Shown here piece after piece: positions 25,159-32,487 of a DNA stretch of 39,080 nucleotides. Position 1 is the first letter of the stretch. Every line of letters starts with the position of its first letter. The notes under the pieces were generated by a model, which saw only the letters and a program-made list of their open reading frames with translations, did no database searches and was not told the origin of the DNA. Made by a program: the position numbers and the translations under genes. Source of the stretch: Flavobacteriaceae bacterium (GTDB lineage Bacteria > Bacteroidota > Bacteroidia > Flavobacteriales > Flavobacteriaceae); NCBI GenBank assembly GCA_009921505.1, contig RFXU01000002.1, forward strand, positions 1 through 39,080, read 5' to 3'.

Positions 25159-25737
25159 CTACTGTTCATTTGGAATAAACAATAATGAAACTTTAATATC
25201 AAGCGCGTCGTCGATATCTTTTAGCATGAACGATGGCAAAGGCATGTCAAATAAAGTGGGCTGAACTGTGAACGTCCCGAAGACCTTGTATTGGTCCAGT
25301 GTAGACTCGAGGTTCATGTTTACCGAAATATCTCGGCTTACGCCGCGGAATTGTAAAATCCCGTCCATAACTACTTGTTGACCGCTCTGGGTAAACTTTT
25401 TAGCCAAAAATCGAACATTGGGAAAATCAAAAACATCCAGAAGCTCCAGAGCGTGGGCATCGCGATTTTCATTACCACTGTCAAAGTCCGCGACCTTAGC
25501 AGACACGGCTATCATGTCAAGTTGCCCATCATTGGATTTCATCAAACCCACCAAATTTTTATTGACGCCCGTCCACTCATGTAATAGATGTGCGCCCGTA
25601 TAACTTATTTCCGAGCGACTTGGATCTAAGGTCCATGTACTTGAACTTGTTGTCTGATTTTGACCCATCAGATTTGAATAGGACAAAACCAGGGCAAATT
25701 TAACCACGAATAGAACTTTTTTGATATTTAGAAACAT
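25159..25737 (-). CDS. Exported YceI-family protein
   Basis: A 192-residue protein with a signal peptide (about residues 1-25, ending NLMGQ) and one YceI domain: TWTLDPSRSEISYTGAHL near the start, VSAKVADFDSGNENRDAHAL, DVFDFPNVRFLAKKF and DGILQFRGVSRDISV. YceI proteins are lipocalin-like periplasmic barrels that bind polyisoprenoids such as ubiquinone-8 in the known structures. It is the last gene of a three-gene minus-strand operon after a four-helix His-rich membrane protein (9-base gap) and a Rieske lipoprotein. E. coli also pairs yceI with a cytochrome b561-type gene, yceJ, so the association is meaningful. Confidence 0.92.
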   Translation of the reverse strand: MFLNIKKVLFVVKFALVLSYSNLMGQNQTTSSSTWTLDPSRSEISYTGAHLLHEWTGVNKNLVGLMKSNDGQLDMIAVSAKVADFDSGNENRDAHALELLDVFDFPNVRFLAKKFTQSGQQVVMDGILQFRGVSRDISVNMNLESTLDQYKVFGTFTVQPTLFDMPLPSFMLKDIDDALDIKVSLLFIPNEQ

Positions 25738-25746
25738 AGCAAAAAA

Positions 25747-26391
25747 CTAAAAGGTGAGTACTAAAGTTGCGGTCGCGAAGCTACCAAAGGCGGTGTAAGC
25801 CGCTATTCTATGCAGATTTCGACCTGTCTGACTTTCACTCGCCCCATCAGCCAATAAATTTGTAGCTACCATAGCTGAAAAATGAATACTCGCTAACCAC
25901 TTATGTGCTCTTGCTGACGACAAACCTTTTTCTGTACGATTAATTAGTGGAGGGGGGGCAAAAAGAGATAAAGCTGCACCTGAAAAATAGCTCACATTAA
26001 CGACACCAGCCATGGTTTCGTGTGCATTTTTTATTTGGTTGTATTCTCGTGAATTACAGTTATCGCAGTTGTAAAGTTTTCCGCCAATAATGCCTTGAGC
26101 GATCATCGAGGCAAGAGTAACGTAGCCCAAAACCTGATGCGTTATCAGCATTTTACGCCGCAATTCAATCTCTCGACTTCTTTGGATTGGGGACAGTGGA
26201 GCCAATTCAGAGCGTCTGAGAAGACCATTTTCCCCCCACAAAAAGCGCTGAGTAAATAACATTTTGTCAGGCAATAAGGGAAACTCCTCTTCCTGTTCAA
26301 ACGAATTAAAAATGTCGTCGAGCTCCTGGGCTTGTACTTCAGCAATACCAAAAGAAAAAACAAAAATTAATAAAAAATACAGTCGTCCCAA
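25747..26391 (-). CDS. Four-helix membrane protein with b561-like histidine pattern
   Basis: A 214-residue protein not matching a family I can name. It has a signal peptide (to about residue 21, EVQAQ), a soluble segment to about 80, then four predicted membrane helices. A histidine sits at the start of each: His85 (LITHQVLGY), His124 (NAHETMAGV), His163 (RAHKWLAS) and His194 (NLHRIAAY). His85 and His163 would face one side and His124 and His194 the other, the arrangement that binds two hemes in cytochrome b561. A CxxC (Cys109, Cys112) lies in the loop between helices 1 and 2. The start codon is TTG at 26391: the frame is closed by TAA at 26410-26412, no ATG or GTG lies nearer, and the signal peptide requires it. 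It begins 4 bases after the Rieske stop. Heme binding is inference. Confidence 0.82.
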   Translation of the reverse strand: MGRLYFLLIFVFSFGIAEVQAQELDDIFNSFEQEEEFPLLPDKMLFTQRFLWGENGLLRRSELAPLSPIQRSREIELRRKMLITHQVLGYVTLASMIAQGIIGGKLYNCDNCNSREYNQIKNAHETMAGVVNVSYFSGAALSLFAPPPLINRTEKGLSSARAHKWLASIHFSAMVATNLLADGASESQTGRNLHRIAAYTAFGSFATATLVLTF

Positions 26392-26395
26392 TGTG

Positions 26396-26884
26396 CTAAG
26401 CTTTTGTAATTACTAGTGTGTTATTAGTGAGCACTGTCGTGTATTTCTTCAAACCTCCAGAGGTGGCTCCTGAATTACAAGATTCAACATTGTTTCCATC
26501 ATTTGAGTAGCTATTACCATGGTTACCACACGTCCATGTCCCCGATGAATAACTCCAAAGATTATTAGTGCCTCTGTGCGGGCAACAATTATCGTAAGCC
26601 GCTATTTCTGTTGAACTTAGGCGCAATAAAAGCACTCCTGCATTTAAAATATTGGTATATCCCCCAGGATTTGCCAAATCAGTAAAATTAGCATTGCCTA
26701 AATCAACGGTTACCGTATTACCACTGATCTCATAACCAGAGGTCCCTCCTGGCTGGTCGTTATTTGTTGGACCCGACGCCGTATCTGAATCACTCGAACA
26801 AGCCTCCAGAAAAGAAAGGCCAAAAAAAGCAAAGGCTACCGACGGGCATGTTTGCGTTAAAAAATGTCTTCTTGACTGTTTCAT
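26396..26884 (-). CDS. Tat-exported Rieske [2Fe-2S] lipoprotein
   Basis: A 162-residue protein. The N-terminus has a twin-arginine motif SRRHFL (Arg5, Arg6) followed by a hydrophobic stretch and lipobox LEAC (Cys29), so it is probably folded with its cluster before Tat export and then lipid-anchored. The Rieske fold follows: first cluster motif CCPHRG (Cys101, His103), second CGNHG (Cys119, His122), with YTTVLTNNTLVITK at the end. There is no other domain, so it is a stand-alone Rieske electron carrier and not a dioxygenase or bc1 subunit with a membrane helix. It leads an operon with a possible b561-like membrane protein and YceI. Confidence 0.92.
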   Translation of the reverse strand: MKQSRRHFLTQTCPSVAFAFFGLSFLEACSSDSDTASGPTNNDQPGGTSGYEISGNTVTVDLGNANFTDLANPGGYTNILNAGVLLLRLSSTEIAAYDNCCPHRGTNNLWSYSSGTWTCGNHGNSYSNDGNNVESCNSGATSGGLKKYTTVLTNNTLVITKA

Positions 26885-27100
26885 AGTAAATTATTTTTTT
26901 GAAATACAGATTGAACTCTTTTATAAGGGTTCTCTTAAAGTAAAACAACGTTGATTTACTCTACCCTACCCAAAATTCAATAAGATTTTAATTTTCACTA
27001 AGATACATTGAATATTTAAAATTGTTCCTGCTCAATTAAACGCATTATGGTGATTTGAAGGAAGAACCTGTATCGTTTAAAGAAAATTTAAAAAAGAAAT

Positions 27101-27138
27101 AAAAAAAGCGACCAAACAAATTGTTTGATCGCTTTTTT
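27101..27138 (-). terminator. Intrinsic terminator after tRNA-Phe
   Basis: Arms at 27108-27119 and 27121-27132 form a stem of about 12 pairs flanked by A and T runs. Read on the minus strand the only irregular pair is G-U, while on the plus strand it is a C-A mismatch, so the hairpin is better suited to stop minus-strand transcription from the tRNA. Confidence 0.8.
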
Positions 27139-27142
27139 ATTG

Positions 27143-27215
<73 letters not shown>

Positions 27216-27247
27216 TCCTGCTCACAGTCAAAACGCTGCAGCGGGTG

Positions 27248-27276
27248 CAAATATAAATTTATTTTAGCGTCTGCAA
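27248..27276 (-). promoter_or_regulatory. Promoter of tRNA-Phe
   Basis: On the minus strand, TTG (27276-27274) is followed after 18 bases by TATATTTG (27255-27248), a full match to the Bacteroidota -33/-7 consensus. It lies 32 bases upstream of the tRNA 5' end. Confidence 0.75.
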
Positions 27277-27325
27277 AACAAAAATTTCATTTTTAAATCT
27301 GAATGGAATGAGGCAATATGGAAGC

Positions 27326-28228
27326 CTATTTTGAGATCAAATTATTTAGATCCCAAGTACTTATTTCAGGATTAGCCCCCGCTTTAGCCGCAACAATACT
27401 CCCGATTTTCACTGCGGCGTCCAATGCTTGCTCTGGCGAGCGTTTTTCGATAATTAATTCCTGTATTAAAGCCGCCAAAAAACTGTCTCCTGCACCCACA
27501 GTGTCCATAACCTCCACGACATAACCCGAATGAGCATACCAGAACCCCTCAACAAATAATCTCGCTCCTGCACCACCTAAGGTCACACACCAAATTTTAT
27601 TAGGGTCAAAGGCCGAGAGTTTAGCACATTTTTCATCAATGGAATCACTTTCTTGAAAATCAAGTGATGACGCATATAAATAATCCAATTCTTCATCATT
27701 CATTTTAACCAGGTCTGCCTTTTTTATCATGCCTTCAATCCAGGACAAATCAAAATGTGGTGGTCGAAGATTGACATCGAAAACCTTCAACAGGTTGTAT
27801 TTCAATAAATCATTGAGGCTCTTTTGGTTGGGCGGATGACGCAAAGCCAAACTTCCAAAAACTAAAACCTGGGCGGACTCCATCAAAGGTTCAATCTTAT
27901 TATTTACATTAATGTCATCCCAGGCTGCAGGATCCTCGATGGTATAGCGAGCCGAGCCTTGATGATCCAAGATAACATTGACCCTTCCAGTGGCTAAATG
28001 GTCGTGCCGCGAAACACCCCGTGTGCTGAGTCCCTTTTGTCGCATATAATCCAAGACGTTTTCGCCGAGTTGATCATGACCTATCGTACTGACCATGAGT
28101 GTGCTCACGTCAAAACTATGGAGCCTTTGGGCGACATTAAATGGAGCGCCTCCGATAACAGAATGATCCTCAAAGACATCCCACAGAATTTCCCCCCAAC
28201 AAATTATTTTTGGGGAATCAGGCTTCAT
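27326..28228 (-). CDS. PfkB-family carbohydrate kinase, probable fructokinase
   Basis: A 300-residue ribokinase-fold sugar kinase. The N-terminal signature is GEILWDVFEDHSVIGGAPFNVA (about residues 12-33) and the C-terminal PfkB signature is DTVGAGDSFLAALI with catalytic base Asp248. Between them are DVNLRPPHFD and KMNDEELDYLY, usual for fructokinases. In context it would phosphorylate fructose released from fructan to fructose-6-phosphate. It is the last gene of the GH32-transporter-kinase operon and overlaps the transporter gene by 11 bases. Substrate assignment is from sequence resemblance plus context. Confidence 0.92.
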   Translation of the reverse strand: MKPDSPKIICWGEILWDVFEDHSVIGGAPFNVAQRLHSFDVSTLMVSTIGHDQLGENVLDYMRQKGLSTRGVSRHDHLATGRVNVILDHQGSARYTIEDPAAWDDINVNNKIEPLMESAQVLVFGSLALRHPPNQKSLNDLLKYNLLKVFDVNLRPPHFDLSWIEGMIKKADLVKMNDEELDYLYASSLDFQESDSIDEKCAKLSAFDPNKIWCVTLGGAGARLFVEGFWYAHSGYVVEVMDTVGAGDSFLAALIQELIIEKRSPEQALDAAVKIGSIVAAKAGANPEISTWDLNNLISK

Positions 28229-29570
28229 GATCGACCAATTCCTTTTCTAAATCCTCTAGAGAAATTCCTTTGGTTTCCGGCATTTTGAATAGGGCCCACA
28301 ATAATTGTAAGACCATCATAAAGGCAAAGAAGTAATAAATCACCTCTAAATTATCGCGAAAAATTCCCTCTTGATCATCGATAAAAAATGGGGTAATCAT
28401 GGTGATAATCGCCGCGAAAACCCAGTGGGTTCCAGTACCCCAGCTCTGCCCATAAGAGCGCACCCGATTGGGAAATATCTCAGAGATAAATACCCATATA
28501 ACGGCACCTTGGCCGATGGCATGGGCTGCCACAAAAAGACAAATAAACGTCAATAACAAAGTTGAACTTAAGGCGTATTGAAAACACACCCCAACCATCA
28601 CAAGACTCAAGATATAACCTATAGATCCGATTATTATCAATTGACGACGACCGAGTCGATCAATTAATCGCACCCCAATAAGGGTAAATATTAAATTGAC
28701 AATACCGATCGCAATCGAATTAAAAAGCGAATCACTGCCTCCTAATCCGGCTTGCTCCAAAATTTGTGGGGCGTAGTAAAGAACAAAATTTATTCCTGAA
28801 AGCTGATTAAAAAAGGCGATGAGAAAACCTAGATAAAGTACTTTCTTATATTTCTTTTGAAATAAGCGATCCGATCCGCTCGATTCTTGACGGTCTAATT
28901 TAATCTCGGCCAAATGTCTTTTGGCCAAATCGACTTTTTGATAAATGATGGTCAAAATTGATAAAGCGCCTTGCTCATCACCCTTTTGTAACACCAACCA
29001 TCTTGGGCTGTGTGGCACCTTTAGGACCATTAGTGTATAGGCTAAAGCAGGAATGGCCTCTACGCCAAGCATCCAACGCCAATCATTGGCCCCATCAAAA
29101 CCTTTAAGGGCCCAATTCGATATAAACGCCACCAAAATTCCAAAGACTAAACAAAATTGATACAGGCCTCCTAATTGACCTCTTTTGTCAGAAGAAGTGA
29201 TTTCAGATATATAAATAGGAGCCGCCACTGAGGAAACCCCAACACCAACACCTCCTATAAATCGAAAAAATGAAAAAAGAAAAGGATCAGAAACTACCGC
29301 GCTTCCTATAGCAGACACAAAAAATAATACTCCAATCCAGAACAAGGTTTTCTTGCGCCCCATTTTCTGAGTAGGAATGCCTCCCATAAGAGACCCCAAA
29401 ACAGTGCCCCAAAGCGCCATGCTCATGATAAAAGTACCATGCATGAACGGAGAAAGATCCCAAAGTTCTTGTAGCGGTTTATTTGCCCCGCTGATCACCA
29501 CGGTATCAAAACCAAAAAGAAACCCCGCAAGAGCTACGGTAATTGAAAAAATCAAAATTTTATTGTTCAT
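28218..29570 (-). CDS. Sugar-porter-family MFS transporter, probable fructose importer
   Basis: A 450-residue 12-helix transporter of the sugar porter family. Diagnostic motifs: GFDTVVISGA in helix 1, GGIPTQKMGRKK between helices 2 and 3, RFIGGVGVGVSSVAAPIYISEI in helices 4-5, FNQLSGINFVLYYAPQI in helix 7, IDRLGRRQL between helices 8 and 9, and PETKGISLEDLE after helix 12. Such porters use proton symport or facilitated diffusion across the inner membrane. Overlapping ends with GH32 (11 bases) and the kinase (11 bases) show it is translated in the same operon, so fructose is the likely substrate. Confidence 0.94.
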   Translation of the reverse strand: MNNKILIFSITVALAGFLFGFDTVVISGANKPLQELWDLSPFMHGTFIMSMALWGTVLGSLMGGIPTQKMGRKKTLFWIGVLFFVSAIGSAVVSDPFLFSFFRFIGGVGVGVSSVAAPIYISEITSSDKRGQLGGLYQFCLVFGILVAFISNWALKGFDGANDWRWMLGVEAIPALAYTLMVLKVPHSPRWLVLQKGDEQGALSILTIIYQKVDLAKRHLAEIKLDRQESSGSDRLFQKKYKKVLYLGFLIAFFNQLSGINFVLYYAPQILEQAGLGGSDSLFNSIAIGIVNLIFTLIGVRLIDRLGRRQLIIIGSIGYILSLVMVGVCFQYALSSTLLLTFICLFVAAHAIGQGAVIWVFISEIFPNRVRSYGQSWGTGTHWVFAAIITMITPFFIDDQEGIFRDNLEVIYYFFAFMMVLQLLWALFKMPETKGISLEDLEKELVDHEA

Positions 29571-31086
29571 GCCAAATTGAATTGAATTCTGAAAAAATAA
29601 TTTTATCGGTTATCGTCCCGTCTGAAACAATCTTTAAGCGGTTATAAGGCTCCTCAGGAAAGACTTGATTGGTAAATACATAGCGGCCGTCATCCACAAA
29701 TATTTCTATGGAAGATGCATCACAAAAAATGGCCACCTTTGCGGCTCGATTCTCCGGGTTGAAATTTGAAATTTGCGGTCCCGGGGCAAATTTCTCGGAA
29801 AATCCAATTTTGCCAGAAACGCGCCGATCGATCAACATTTGTCCTGGAGTTGAATTGATCGAAAAAACAAATTGATCCTGATCGTTGGATAACTCAAATA
29901 CTGTCTTTTCACTCAGGTCTACGTCAAATTCTATTTTAAATTGACCGGAGGGCAAAACAACCCCTTCGTTGACTTGAGAAATATCAAACTCCTCGGTCTG
30001 ACGAACAATGGAAGGCTCAATTATAGGACTTTGCACAAGGTAATAATCTGAGTTGCTCCCCTTCAATTCTAGACGTCTTGGCAGGGTCATTGCACTGCGC
30101 CAGGTCGTGGTAGGGGTTACCTGTGCATAATCCCAATTGCTCATCCAACCGATTAAAATTCGTTGGTCCTCTGGAGCATCATTATAAGTTACTCCGGCAT
30201 AATTGTCACGGCCAAAATCCAGCCATTTACTCCCCTCTTGTGTTGTGGTAAATTTTTGTCCATCAAAATCACCAACAAAATATTGAGTTGCTGACCCGCC
30301 TTTTGGCCCTCCAGGATTAACACTTACGATTAAAATCCATTTTTCATTCCCTTGATCAGTAGTTAAAGGAAATAAATCTGGACACTCCCACACACCGCCA
30401 TGGGCACCTTCATTATGACCAAAATCACTTAAAAATGTCCAATTAATAAGGTTAGGAGAATTGTAAATGCGCGCGTGATCTCCCGCAACCAAAATCAAAA
30501 TCCATTTTTGAGAAGGCTCATGCCAAAATACCTTTGGATCCCTGAAGTCTTTAATTCCGGGATTTTCAATTACTGGATTTCCATCATATTTCTCCCAGGT
30601 CATCCCATGATCAAGACTAAATGCGATGCCTTGAGTTTGATAATCCTTTCGTCCTGAGCGCTCGTGTTCCATATTATGATAGGTAAATATGGCCACTAGA
30701 GCAGGTTGATCATCTGTTCCCAGTCCTGAAGAATTTTTAGTGTCCATTACGGCGCTGCCAGAAAAAATATACCCCAATGAATCAGGATAAAGGGCTATGG
30801 GTTGATTGGTCCAATGGGTCAAATCTTCACTCGTTGCGTGTCCCCAATGCATAGGCCCCCATACGGTGCTGTCCGGGTAAAACTGATAGAACAAATGATA
30901 CTGATCGTTTTCAAAAATCAACCCATTTGGATCGTTCATCCAATTTGATTTTGGAGAAAAATGAAATTGCGGCCGATAGCGCTCTGAATATTCTGAGCGA
31001 TGATTTTCTCCCGCTTTGATCAAGGGATCAATACAGCTACTAGGCAGTATAAAAAGGGCGGCAAATAAGCCAAAAAGCAGACGCAT
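29560..31086 (-). CDS. GH32 fructan hydrolase (levanase/inulinase-like) lipoprotein
   Basis: A 508-residue GH32 enzyme that releases fructose from fructans or sucrose-like sugars. The lipoprotein signal ends PSSC (Cys18). The five-bladed propeller carries WMNDPNG (nucleophile Asp52), FRDPKVFW (transition-state Asp183) and WECPDLFP (acid/base Glu234), the complete GH32 triad. The C-terminal beta-sandwich follows after about residue 340. Absence of acidic residues just behind the cysteine suggests it faces the periplasm, though surface display cannot be excluded. The gene lies 38 bases after the lacI-type gene and overlaps the transporter. Linkage preference (beta-2,1 or beta-2,6) cannot be read. 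Confidence 0.94.
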   Translation of the reverse strand: MRLLFGLFAALFILPSSCIDPLIKAGENHRSEYSERYRPQFHFSPKSNWMNDPNGLIFENDQYHLFYQFYPDSTVWGPMHWGHATSEDLTHWTNQPIALYPDSLGYIFSGSAVMDTKNSSGLGTDDQPALVAIFTYHNMEHERSGRKDYQTQGIAFSLDHGMTWEKYDGNPVIENPGIKDFRDPKVFWHEPSQKWILILVAGDHARIYNSPNLINWTFLSDFGHNEGAHGGVWECPDLFPLTTDQGNEKWILIVSVNPGGPKGGSATQYFVGDFDGQKFTTTQEGSKWLDFGRDNYAGVTYNDAPEDQRILIGWMSNWDYAQVTPTTTWRSAMTLPRRLELKGSNSDYYLVQSPIIEPSIVRQTEEFDISQVNEGVVLPSGQFKIEFDVDLSEKTVFELSNDQDQFVFSINSTPGQMLIDRRVSGKIGFSEKFAPGPQISNFNPENRAAKVAIFCDASSIEIFVDDGRYVFTNQVFPEEPYNRLKIVSDGTITDKIIFSEFNSIWHEQ

Positions 31087-31124
31087 AATGAATTGCTAAA
31101 ATATTGGTTAGGCTAAATGTAAAA

Positions 31125-32147
31125 TTATTTTGGCGTTGAATCACGCTCAACTATTTTCGTCTTAAGCGTTTTAGTTATAGGGGTAAAAGCAATTCCTTGT
31201 TTTTTTGCATTCATTTCTTTGCGCAAAAGTTTAAAAGTTTTACGGCCCATCTTATAACCTGGCTGATCCACAGTACTTAGCGCAGGGGTTATAGCCTGAG
31301 ACAAAAACCAATTACTAAAGCCCATAAGGGCAATATCTTGAGGTACTTTAATGCCATTTTCCTTGAAGACCGTCAAAGCTCCAGTTGCCGCCATATCGGT
31401 AATGGCAAATAGCCCATCGATTTTATGCCCATCCGCTAAGAGCTGAATTGCGGCTGCTCTTCCATCATCATAATCCACCTTTTCGCAGATATAAACTAAT
31501 TTGGGATCAAAAGGTAAACCGTGATCTTCAAGGGCCTTTTTGTAACCTAAAAATCGATCAATGCTATTTTGCGGTAGTAAAGCCCCTCGAAAGTGGGCAA
31601 TTCGCTTACATCCTTTATCAATTAAAAATTTTGTTGCGTCGTAAGCAGCCTGTCGATCGTTAATCACTACTTTGGAACATGCAATCATTTTTGAAATCTT
31701 ATCAAACATGACCAATGGTGTATTTGCTCTTTTTATGGAAGCAATATGATCGACCTCTACGGTGGTATTGGCTAAAGACATCATGATTCCGTCCACACGC
31801 TTGCTCAAAAGCAAATCAACCTGCTTGCGCTCGAGTTCTTCGGATTCATTGGATTGGAGAATAATAACGAGATACCCAAATTTTTCAGCTTCATTGATGA
31901 TTCCATTAATCACACTGGAAAAAAAGTGATGCACCACCTCGGGTATTATTAACCCGACAGTCCTGGACTCCTTTGTACGCAGGTTTACCGCAAAGACGTT
32001 TGGTTTGTAATTTAATGCTTTGGCCTCAGCGCGAACTAAGGCCTTAGTCTCCTTACTGACATCTTTATAATCCTTTAGCGCCTTGGACACAGTCGTTACT
32101 GATATTCCAAGATTTTCAGCGATTTGTTTTAAGGTAACCTCTTTCAT
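31125..32147 (-). CDS. LacI-family transcriptional regulator of the fructan locus
   Basis: A 340-residue regulator. The N-terminal LacI helix-turn-helix (about residues 3-48) reads VTLKQIAENLGISVTTVSKAL, split by the usual turn, with the hinge NYKPNVFAVNLRT. The periplasmic-binding-like effector domain begins at about 62 (TVGLIIPEVVHHFF) and contains VDGIMMSL and DIALMGFSNW. It is divergent from susC across a 340-base region that contains a CG-centred dyad typical of LacI sites, and is the first gene of the GH32-porter-kinase operon. Local control of both arms is likely. Effector (a fructose derivative) is inference. Confidence 0.93.
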   Translation of the reverse strand: MKEVTLKQIAENLGISVTTVSKALKDYKDVSKETKALVRAEAKALNYKPNVFAVNLRTKESRTVGLIIPEVVHHFFSSVINGIINEAEKFGYLVIILQSNESEELERKQVDLLLSKRVDGIMMSLANTTVEVDHIASIKRANTPLVMFDKISKMIACSKVVINDRQAAYDATKFLIDKGCKRIAHFRGALLPQNSIDRFLGYKKALEDHGLPFDPKLVYICEKVDYDDGRAAAIQLLADGHKIDGLFAITDMAATGALTVFKENGIKVPQDIALMGFSNWFLSQAITPALSTVDQPGYKMGRKTFKLLRKEMNAKKQGIAFTPITKTLKTKIVERDSTPK

Positions 32148-32220
32148 TTGGGTTTGATCTGATGTGCGAAATGTATAATTTTCAATTCAATGATTGCAAG
32201 TTATTTCAAGTAAATCGAAA

Positions 32221-32236
32221 ACGAAAACGATTTCGT
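32221..32236. promoter_or_regulatory. LacI-type operator candidate
   Basis: ACGAAAACGATTTCGT is a 16-base dyad with the central CG and flanking AAA/TTT typical of LacI-family operators: seven of eight pairs match, only the pair next to the centre fails. A partial copy (CGAAAACG) overlaps on the left from 32216. It is located between the divergent lacI-type and susC genes, about 22 bases upstream of a weak TTG (32197-32199) / TACATTTC promoter for the regulator. Confidence 0.6.
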
Positions 32237-32384
32237 GTTCAAAATTGATAATTTGTAAGGCAATCGCTTCATTTTTCAAAAAAAAGCTAGAAATTGTACC
32301 TTAAATTAGGATTTCATTATACGCCTCGGAATCCATTACTGAGGAAAAAACAAAATCTATGTTATAAAAAAATTGTATATTTCA

Positions 32385-32419
32385 CCGCAATTTGCGGCAT
32401 TCTTAACGGTTTGAATGCC
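32385..32419. promoter_or_regulatory. Nested dyads just upstream of the susC promoter
   Basis: CCGCAATTTGCGG (32385-32397) is a perfect 6+1+6 palindrome. Overlapping its right end, GGCATTC (32396-32402) and GAATGCC (32413-32419) form a second perfect inverted repeat with a 10-base spacer that includes the putative -33 TTG. Regulatory role is inferred from position. Confidence 0.45.
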
Positions 32420-32442
32420 TCCTTTTGTATTTGTAATATTTG
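32411..32442 (+). promoter_or_regulatory. Putative susC promoter
   Basis: TTG at 32411-32413, then 21 bases, then AATATTTG (32435-32442), seven of eight to TAnnTTTG. The ATG of susC follows 45 bases later. The rest of the 340-base divergent region (32148-32487) holds only the dyads listed and no gene. Confidence 0.5.
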
Positions 32443-32487
32443 AAAACGACTGATTAACAAGTAAATTAACCTAAAACCGAGAATTAT

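Noticed and set aside
26885-27100. Possible small gene or RNA between the Rieske gene and the tRNA terminator
   Set aside because: A/T-rich, no frame of useful length with a start, no stable hairpin apart from the terminator at 27101.
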